From Pseudomonadota bacterium (GTDB lineage: Bacteria; Pseudomonadota; Alphaproteobacteria; JAKJEU01), in NCBI GenBank assembly GCA_022705265.1, contig JAKJEU010000057.1:1-8167 (forward strand): DNA of 8,167 bases, in the 5' to 3' direction. The notes below the pieces were generated by a model. It saw only the letters and a list, made by a program, of their open reading frames with translations, had not been told where the DNA came from and ran no database searches. A program made the translations under genes and the position numbers. Below, in pieces: positions 1-4,197 of the stretch. Positions within the stretch are counted from its first letter, which is position 1. The number at the start of each line of letters is the position of its first letter.

Positions 1-1
1 C

Positions 2-124
2 GAAGATAAAAATAAAGGTTTTAATAAACATTACATTACGGTAAAGTTAAAAGACAAATACGAAGTCGGTGAATTTGTTAATGTAAAGGTTTTAAAAAGT
101 GAGGATTCATGTTTGATTGGTTAA
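2..124 (+). CDS. mtaB: C-terminal end of probable tRNA t6A37 methylthiotransferase MtaB (5'-truncated by window)
   Basis: An open frame enters from the window edge and runs 40 codons to a TAA at 122-124. It reads as a TRAM-like beta-rich tail, with HYITVKLKDKYEVGEF, then VNVKVL, and a terminal CLIG. MtaB-type radical SAM methylthiotransferases end in a comparable TRAM domain that finishes close to a LIG motif. They convert t6A37 to ms2t6A37 in tRNAs that read ANN codons. The radical SAM core would lie upstream and is not visible, so the assignment rests on this tail and on position: mtaB directly ahead of ftsY is a common alphaproteobacterial order. The last 16 bases overlap the start of ftsY in another frame, which suggests co-transcription. 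Another TRAM-domain protein, such as MiaB, is the alternative. Confidence 0.6.
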   Translation, partial: EDKNKGFNKHYITVKLKDKYEVGEFVNVKVLKSEDSCLIG

Positions 125-1023
125 AGAATGGGCTTAACAAAACTTCTCTTAAAATCGTATCAGGAATAAGTTCTATTTTAACTGGAAAAAAGCTTGATAA
201 AGATATGTTGGCATCCATTGAAGACATTTTAATAATGGCTGATGTTGGATATGATACGGCAAGCTCGTTAGTCATGAAATTGGCAAAGAAAAGATACGAA
301 AAGGAAGTAAGTGATAAAGAAGTAAGAGAAATTATTGCTTCTGATATCTCCGAAATATTGGATCATTGCGAAGGTGTGGTTGATTTTGATAATCTTCCAA
401 AGCCTTTTGTTATTTTGATGGTTGGAGTTAACGGAAGTGGCAAGACAACCACGATTGGTAAACTTGCAAGAATGTTTAAGGATAAAGGTTTAACCGTATC
501 CATGGTCGCAGGCGATACTTTCAGAGCAGCAGCAGTAGAACAATTATCAGTATGGGCAAAAAGAACTGATGCTTTCTTTTTAAGTGGTAAAATTGGTGCT
601 GATGCTTCTGGTCTTGTTTTTGAATCTTTGAACACTGCATTAGAAGAAAAACATGATGTGGTGTTAATTGATACCGCAGGAAGGCTCCATAACCGTAAGG
701 ATTTGATGCTTGAACTTCAAAAGGTGGTAAGAGTAATCAAAAAAGTTATGCCTTTTGCTCCTCATTTAACTTTGCAAGTAATTGACGCAACAGTTGGTCA
801 AAATGCTCATTCACAAATTCAAAATTTCAAAGAAATGGTTGATGTTAATGGTCTTGTTGTAACTAAGCTTGATGGTACTGCTAAGGGTGGGGTTTTGGTT
901 TCAATTTCTGAAAAACAAAAAGTTCCAACTTATTTCATCGGAGCAGGCGAAAAAATAACTGATATGAAACCATTTAATGCAAAAGATTATGCAAAAGGAA
1001 TTATGGGGATTGACGAAGAATGA
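109..1023 (+). CDS. ftsY: Signal recognition particle receptor FtsY
   Basis: FtsY is the SRP receptor GTPase. It docks ribosome-SRP complexes at the inner membrane and hands nascent membrane proteins to SecYEG. The 304-residue protein is the bare NG core. The N domain covers about residues 1-95 and starts with an amphipathic, Trp-containing helix (MFDWLKNGLNKTSLKIVSG) that fits the membrane-targeting sequence. The G domain follows: P-loop GVNGSGKTTT (106-115), G2/insertion-box region AGDTFRAAAVEQL (134-146), G3 DTAGR (188-192), G4 TKLD (252-255) and closing motif GAGEKITDMKPF (278-289). The long acidic A domain of E. coli FtsY is absent, as in many alphaproteobacterial and Gram-positive FtsYs. 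The ATG at 109 has GAGGA at 101-105 as ribosome binding site. The stop overlaps the next gene's start as ATGA (1020-1023). Every GTPase motif is intact, so function is expected. Confidence 0.97.
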   Translation: MFDWLKNGLNKTSLKIVSGISSILTGKKLDKDMLASIEDILIMADVGYDTASSLVMKLAKKRYEKEVSDKEVREIIASDISEILDHCEGVVDFDNLPKPFVILMVGVNGSGKTTTIGKLARMFKDKGLTVSMVAGDTFRAAAVEQLSVWAKRTDAFFLSGKIGADASGLVFESLNTALEEKHDVVLIDTAGRLHNRKDLMLELQKVVRVIKKVMPFAPHLTLQVIDATVGQNAHSQIQNFKEMVDVNGLVVTKLDGTAKGGVLVSISEKQKVPTYFIGAGEKITDMKPFNAKDYAKGIMGIDEE

Positions 1024-1706
1024 TGGATACTTTTAAAATAAAAGATATTGAAATAAAATATCTTTCTCACAGTGGTTTTTTAATCACAAAAGGTGAGCAT
1101 AAGATATTAATAGACCCATATCTGTCTGAAAATCCTTTGGCAAAAATTAAACCACAAGATATAAAAGCAACCGATATATTGCTTACTCATGGACATTTTG
1201 ACCATGTTGGTGATGCGATTGAAATTGCAAAACAAAACGATTGTAATATTACCACGGTATTTGAACTTGCTTCTTGGTGTGAAAGACAAGGTGCAAAGGC
1301 TAATGGAATGCCTGTGGGTGGTAAGTTTAAATTTCCTTGGGGAATAATTCATTTAAGACAAGCAATGCACGCAAGTATTACTTCTGATGGTGTTTCTGTG
1401 GGTTTTCCAGCAAGCATTTTAATCGATTTTGGTGATGTTAAAATATATCATCTTGGCGATACGGCCTTAATTAATGATTTTAAATTGGTCGGTGAAATAT
1501 ATAAACCTGATATTGCTTTAATGCCTATTGGTGGTAAATATACCATGGACATTAACGAAGCCGTTATTGCGACAAAATGGCTTAATGTTTCAACCGTTAT
1601 TCCAATGCATTATGATACTTTTGATGTTATAAAAGCAAATCCAGAAGAATTTAAACAAAAGGTTGAAAAAGAAACCAACGCAAAATGTGTTATTTTGAGA
1701 TTTTAA
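1020..1706 (+). CDS. UPF0173/UlaG-like metal-dependent hydrolase (metallo-beta-lactamase fold)
   Basis: This 228-residue protein is a single metallo-beta-lactamase-fold domain of the UPF0173/UlaG-like type. Visible metal ligands are THGHFDH (56-62, the HxHxDH motif), H117 in QAMHAS, the Asp of HLGDTAL (D147) and H197 in VIPMHYDTF. HSGF near residue 17 and PIGGKYTMD at 169-177 are also typical. The normal role is hydrolysis using two divalent metals. The natural substrate of UPF0173 proteins is not established; UlaG itself is a lactonase acting on L-ascorbate-6-phosphate, but no ascorbate-utilisation genes lie nearby. Two adjacent ATGs (1020 and 1023) could start it. The first overlaps the ftsY stop as ATGA, which implies translational coupling, and no strong separate Shine-Dalgarno is seen. 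Its stop overlaps the stop of the convergent small gene. Family confidence is high; substrate is unknown. Confidence 0.9.
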   Translation: MMDTFKIKDIEIKYLSHSGFLITKGEHKILIDPYLSENPLAKIKPQDIKATDILLTHGHFDHVGDAIEIAKQNDCNITTVFELASWCERQGAKANGMPVGGKFKFPWGIIHLRQAMHASITSDGVSVGFPASILIDFGDVKIYHLGDTALINDFKLVGEIYKPDIALMPIGGKYTMDINEAVIATKWLNVSTVIPMHYDTFDVIKANPEEFKQKVEKETNAKCVILRF

Positions 1707-1903
1707 ACGGGATATTTATTATCGATTATAAGCAAAATTTCAGAATAAACTTTTTTAATTGAATCTTCGTCATGACCTGTTGCATTTCTTGCTTTTGATA
1801 TAACTTCATTAGTAAGCTCAATTGGGACGGCAACAAGACCGTATTGAGATAATGTTTCAAGCATATATTTTAAATTTTCAATGCTAATACATTTTTTCAT
1901 CAT
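1703..1903 (-). CDS. Small hypothetical protein downstream of lexA
   Basis: A 66-residue protein starting MMKKCISIENLKYMLETL and ending LLIIDNKYPV. I do not recognise the family. It has no transmembrane segment, signal peptide or clear helix-turn-helix. It looks like a small, mixed-charge, mostly helical cytosolic protein. Evidence that it is real: the stretch AAGGGGGTGGAG immediately upstream is an unusually strong Shine-Dalgarno, and two tandem ATGs (first bases 1903 and 1900) follow it at suitable spacing. The frame stays open upstream to a TTG at 1924, but that would place the Shine-Dalgarno inside the gene, so I prefer 1903 (or 1900). It lies on the same strand as lexA, 95 bases beyond the lexA stop. 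A possible -10 and a perfect inverted repeat precede it, so it may have its own promoter. Its TAA overlaps the convergent hydrolase stop by four bases. Confidence 0.62.
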   Translation of the reverse strand: MMKKCISIENLKYMLETLSQYGLVAVPIELTNEVISKARNATGHDEDSIKKVYSEILLIIDNKYPV

Positions 1904-1915
1904 CTCCACCCCCTT
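1904..1915 (-). promoter_or_regulatory. Strong purine-rich ribosome binding site of the small gene
   Basis: Read on the minus strand this is AAGGGGGTGGAG followed directly by ATGATG. It holds two overlapping Shine-Dalgarno options (AGGGGG and GGAG) serving the two ATGs. It is the most G-rich stretch in this AT-rich neighbourhood, and it fixes the start at 1903 or 1900 rather than the upstream TTG at 1924. Confidence 0.65.
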
Positions 1916-1945
1916 TTTTAACAATGTTAATTTATATTGTTAAAA
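1916..1945. repeat. Perfect 10-bp inverted repeat upstream of the small gene (candidate operator or 5'UTR hairpin)
   Basis: The arms TTTTAACAAT (1916-1925) and ATTGTTAAAA (1936-1945) are exact reverse complements around a 10-base spacer. The repeat ends where the small gene's Shine-Dalgarno begins. It lies just downstream of a possible minus-strand -10 (TATAAT, 1950-1945), so it would cover the transcription start region. That is a classic operator position. It could instead form an AU-rich hairpin in the 5' leader, although such a hairpin would be weak. The symmetry is seen directly; a regulatory role is inferred. Confidence 0.5.
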
Positions 1946-1950
1946 TTATA
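1945..1950 (-). promoter_or_regulatory. Possible -10 element for the small gene
   Basis: On the minus strand the hexamer is TATAAT, a consensus sigma-70-type -10. The hexamer 17 bases upstream is TTCTTA, which matches TTGACA at only three of six positions. In DNA this AT-rich a TATAAT arises easily by chance, so the call is tentative. If real, it gives the small gene transcription independent of lexA, starting inside the adjacent inverted repeat. Confidence 0.3.
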
Positions 1951-1973
1951 TATGGAGCTTGATGGAATAAGAA

Positions 1974-2012
1974 AAAATAAATAAAAAGTATAGGTTTTTT
2001 AATTAAAACTAT
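1974..2012 (-). terminator. Weak possible terminator at the end of lexA
   Basis: In the lexA direction, TATAGTTTT pairs with AAAACCTATA (one bulged base) across a short AT loop. A T-rich run, CTTTTTATTTATTTTTTC, follows. The stem overlaps the lexA stop codon and is almost entirely A-U, so it would be a poor intrinsic terminator. Read-through into the small gene is quite possible. Confidence 0.25.
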
Positions 2013-2685
2013 AATTTCTTAAAAGACCGACCAAAATTCCTTGGATTAAAACTCTTTCAGCATCGAAAGTCCGTGCTTCGTATCTTGGGTTAGCAGGCTC
2101 TAAAACCACTCCTGCTCCTTTTTTTCTTAAAGTTTTTAAAGTAACTTCAAAACCATCCACCAAAGCCACAACAATTGAACCATTATTTGCAAAATTTGCG
2201 CGTTTAATTATGACTGTATCTCCATCTAAGATACCAGCTTCAACCATTGAATCACCAGCAACGGTTAAGGCATAATGGTCGCCAAGCCCAATCATGTCTT
2301 TTGGAATTGAAACAGTTGCTTCATTGTCTCTTAAAGCCTCAATCGGAGTTCCAGCAGCAATTTTTCCATATAATGGAAGTTCAATATTTGAATTCTCATT
2401 ACTTGGTGCATATAAAGGTTTTCCACCAATACTTTCAATTTTTGCAACAGGTTTTTTGGTTTTTTCCACATCTTCTGGAAGTCTTATGACCTCGATTGCC
2501 CTTGCTCGATTTTCAAGTCGTTTAAGGAATTTTCTTTCCTCTAACCCCAAAACAAGCCTATGAATTCCTGATTTTGATTGCAAATTTAAAGCGTCCTTCA
2601 TCTCATCATAAGAAGGAGAAATACCATTTTCTTTTATATATTTATCAATAAAAATTAATAATTCATGTTGCTTTTTTGTAATCAT
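1999..2685 (-). CDS. lexA: LexA, SOS-response transcriptional repressor and self-cleaving protease
   Basis: LexA represses SOS DNA-repair genes and cleaves itself when stimulated by RecA filaments. The 228-residue protein has the full architecture. An N-terminal winged helix-turn-helix (about 1-68) carries SPSYDEMKDAL (23-33) and SKSGIHRL (37-44), the recognition pattern typical of alphaproteobacterial LexA. A linker follows (about 69-104). The C-terminal S24 peptidase domain has the scissile Ala-Gly bond at A111-G112 in GKIAAGTP, the nucleophile S146 in AGDSMVEAG, and the general base K184 in VTLKTL. All are intact, so it should be cleavable. The ATG at 2685 has only a weak purine stretch upstream. 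A GTTC-N7-GTTC box in its promoter region indicates autoregulation. The divergent neighbour is the polysaccharide deacetylase. A small unrecognised gene follows on the same strand. Confidence 0.97.
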   Translation of the reverse strand: MITKKQHELLIFIDKYIKENGISPSYDEMKDALNLQSKSGIHRLVLGLEERKFLKRLENRARAIEVIRLPEDVEKTKKPVAKIESIGGKPLYAPSNENSNIELPLYGKIAAGTPIEALRDNEATVSIPKDMIGLGDHYALTVAGDSMVEAGILDGDTVIIKRANFANNGSIVVALVDGFEVTLKTLRKKGAGVVLEPANPRYEARTFDAERVLIQGILVGLLRNYSFN

Positions 2686-2725
2686 TTTAAAAACTCTTTT
2701 AAAAAATCAATGTGTTATAATATAT

Positions 2726-2740
2726 GTTCTATGTTAGTTC
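2726..2740. promoter_or_regulatory. LexA operator (alphaproteobacterial SOS box, GTTC-N7-GTTC)
   Basis: The plus strand reads GTTC (2726-2729), seven bases TATGTTA, then GTTC (2737-2740). This is an exact match to the direct-repeat LexA operator established for alphaproteobacteria. It lies 41 bases upstream of the lexA start, inside the predicted lexA promoter. LexA bound here would block polymerase, giving the usual negative autoregulation. The box is also 96 bases upstream of the divergent deacetylase start, so an effect on that gene is possible but unproven. Confidence 0.85.
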
Positions 2741-2754
2741 TTGGTATATGTCAA
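2726..2754 (-). promoter_or_regulatory. Predicted lexA promoter
   Basis: On the minus strand a perfect -35 hexamer TTGACA (2754-2749) is followed after 17 bases by TAGAAC (2731-2726), a four-of-six match to the -10 consensus. The SOS box covers the end of the spacer and the -10 hexamer, which is a sensible layout for repression. The perfect -35 and the optimal spacing support the call; the -10 is imperfect. Confidence 0.55.
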
Positions 2755-2806
2755 GTGTATTTTTTTAGTATTTTTTTAAACAAAAAATGTTATAACCTAT
2801 AAATAA

Positions 2807-2839
2807 ATGTTAAAGTCCCAAGAAAGAATTATAAATTGA
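2807..2839 (+). CDS. Possible 10-residue leader ORF overlapping the deacetylase start
   Basis: An ATG at 2807 opens a frame encoding MLKSQERIIN and ends at TGA 2837-2839. That stop overlaps the deacetylase TTG start as TTGA, the arrangement seen in translational coupling. It would explain how a TTG start with a weak Shine-Dalgarno is used. No clear ribosome binding site precedes this ATG, and an ORF of this size occurs easily by chance, so it is a hypothesis only. Confidence 0.2.
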   Translation: MLKSQERIIN

Positions 2840-4110
2840 AAAAGATTAAAATAAATAACAGAAGTAAGTTTTTAAAAAAGACGGCTTCAAATATTGTTAT
2901 AAAAAAGCTTAAAAAAGACCGTAAAGTATTGTTTAAACAAAATGATGCTGATAATAAAATATTGGAATTAAATAATCCAAGTTATTTAAAGGTTATTGCC
3001 ATAGCTTTGCTTGTAATAATTGTTTTGTTGTTTATTTTTAAAACCAGTCAAAAAGACGAAATGGTTTATAATAAGCCTGCGAAATTCATTGATTTTACAA
3101 ATAAGTTTTATGAAGAAAAACCAGTAGTAAAAGATGAAGTAATTGAAGAAGAAATTGAAATAATAAGAACAAAGATTACCGAAAAAGATTTGCATTATAA
3201 TACTTATAACAACGACAAACTTTTGTTCGAAGATTTTGAAGACACCGAGCCAGTGGTTGAAAAAGATATACCACCTGAGCCAAAAAAAATAATCGTTGAT
3301 AAAAAATCCATGGATAAAGATGCTTTGTGGCGTAAATATCAAGTAAAAGTAAATAAAAAGCGTTTAAAAAACAAGCCTGTTATTGCAATTATTATTGATG
3401 ATGTTGGTTTGAATAAGGAAAAGGCTTTAAAATTAATAAATCTTAAAGGCCATCTGACCATGTCTTTTTTGCCTTATGGAAATAATTTGGATGATTTAAG
3501 TAAACTTGCACGAAAAAAAGGACATGAAGTAATGCTTCATGCTCCGATGGAGCCTAAGGGTAAACATAATCCTGGTCCTAATGCTTTGTATACCAGCATG
3601 AGTGATGAAGAAATAAGGCAAACAGCTTTTAAAATGTTTGATGCTTTTAAAGGATTTGTAGGAGTTAACAACCATATGGGAAGTAAATTCACAACTGATG
3701 AAAGGTCTATGAGAGTATTTTTAAAAGCTTTAAAAGAAAAAGGTTTGTTGTTTGTGGATTCAAAAACTTTGCAAAAATCTTATGGTGATAAGGTTGCAGA
3801 CGAACTTGGTATTCCAAATGCTTCACGAGATGTTTTTATTGATCATATAATTGATGAAGAAAAAGCCTTAAAACAGCTTAAACATCTTGAAAATAAAGCT
3901 TTAAAATACGGTTATACAGTTGGAATTGGTCACCCTCACAAAGTTACTATAAGTGCTTTGGAAAAATGGATACCAACTTTAAAAGAAAAAGGCATAGAGT
4001 TGGTTCCAATAAGCTATGTTGTTGAACATAATTATATGGAGCTTGTTTCAAAGAATAAAGATAATAATAGAATTTCTTTGAAATCAAATGAAAAAAATGG
4101 TAAAAATTAA
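2836..4110 (+). CDS. Membrane-anchored divergent polysaccharide deacetylase (DUF610/YibQ-like)
   Basis: The 424-residue protein has a Lys/Arg-rich cytoplasmic N-terminus (1-50), one transmembrane segment (about 51-69), an acidic low-complexity linker (about 90-150) and a C-terminal divergent polysaccharide deacetylase domain (about 180-395). Family landmarks are VIAIIIDDVG (182-191), SFLPYG (210-215), EVMLHAPMEP (231-240), GVNNHMGSKFT (276-286), FVDSKT (306-311), RDVFID (331-336) and GIGHPH (363-368). The paired Asp and the His residues fit a metal-dependent NodB-like fold. The charge pattern puts the catalytic domain in the periplasm. The substrate is not established for this branch; a peptidoglycan or envelope glycan is my inference. 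The frame's only plausible start is the TTG at 2836: the first in-frame ATG is past the membrane segment, and a TAA lies 12 codons upstream. The Shine-Dalgarno (AAGAAAG, 2820-2826) is weak. In many alphaproteobacteria this family sits beside ctpA and rppH, which is not the case here. Confidence 0.9.
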   Translation: MKKIKINNRSKFLKKTASNIVIKKLKKDRKVLFKQNDADNKILELNNPSYLKVIAIALLVIIVLLFIFKTSQKDEMVYNKPAKFIDFTNKFYEEKPVVKDEVIEEEIEIIRTKITEKDLHYNTYNNDKLLFEDFEDTEPVVEKDIPPEPKKIIVDKKSMDKDALWRKYQVKVNKKRLKNKPVIAIIIDDVGLNKEKALKLINLKGHLTMSFLPYGNNLDDLSKLARKKGHEVMLHAPMEPKGKHNPGPNALYTSMSDEEIRQTAFKMFDAFKGFVGVNNHMGSKFTTDERSMRVFLKALKEKGLLFVDSKTLQKSYGDKVADELGIPNASRDVFIDHIIDEEKALKQLKHLENKALKYGYTVGIGHPHKVTISALEKWIPTLKEKGIELVPISYVVEHNYMELVSKNKDNNRISLKSNEKNGKN

Positions 4111-4140
4111 GGATTAAGATAATACTTTTTTTAAGGATTA
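4107..4140 (+). repeat. Direct repeat of TTAAGGATTA around the deacetylase-pseudokinase junction
   Basis: The 10-mer TTAAGGATTA occurs at 4107-4116, over the deacetylase stop codon, and again at 4131-4140. Both copies contain AAGGA, a good Shine-Dalgarno core. It may be a small local duplication or a chance repeat. The second copy bears on where the following gene starts. Confidence 0.5.
4133..4137 (+). promoter_or_regulatory. Shine-Dalgarno AAGGA suggesting an upstream, non-ATG start for the pseudokinase
   Basis: AAGGA here is the best ribosome binding site before the kinase-like gene, yet its first ATG is at 4198, 60 bases away. The frame is open back to a TAA at 4132-4134. In-frame ATT codons at 4141 (3-base spacing) and 4147 (9-base spacing) are the only start-like codons near the site. 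Starting at 4147 would add 17 residues, rich in Asp, Glu, Asn and Gln. Confidence 0.4.
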
Positions 4141-4197
4141 ATTACAATTACTGATGATTTAGATCAAAATCAAGATGAGATAAATGAAACAGAAGAA

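Noticed and set aside
1716..1731. Near-palindrome TTATTATCGATTATAA near the 3' end of the small gene
   Set aside because: It has T-T mismatches in both arms, lies in coding sequence and has no following U-run; not convincing as a terminator or operator.
1904..1924. TTG 1924 as start of the small gene
   Set aside because: It would put the strong AAGGGGGTGGAG inside the coding region and leaves no ribosome binding site upstream.
2247..2563. Two plus-strand open frames of 80-89 codons antisense to lexA
   Set aside because: Both are shadows of the lexA coding strand; lexA has every diagnostic residue, and the antisense products resemble nothing.
2716..2721. Plus-strand TATAAT as a -10 for the deacetylase operon
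   Set aside because: No hexamer resembling TTGACA lies 15-18 bases upstream, and such boxes are common by chance here. The deacetylase promoter remains unlocated.
2771..2787. T-run / A-run inverted stretch resembling a terminator
   Set aside because: It is a homopolymer pair with no GC stem, lies between divergent genes where no terminator is needed, and is expected in AT-rich DNA.
2986..3342. 118-codon open frame on the minus strand within the deacetylase gene
   Set aside because: It encodes a Phe/Tyr/Ile-rich low-complexity string, the complement of A-rich Lys/Glu codons, and is antisense to a well-supported gene. No ribosome binding site or domain is visible.
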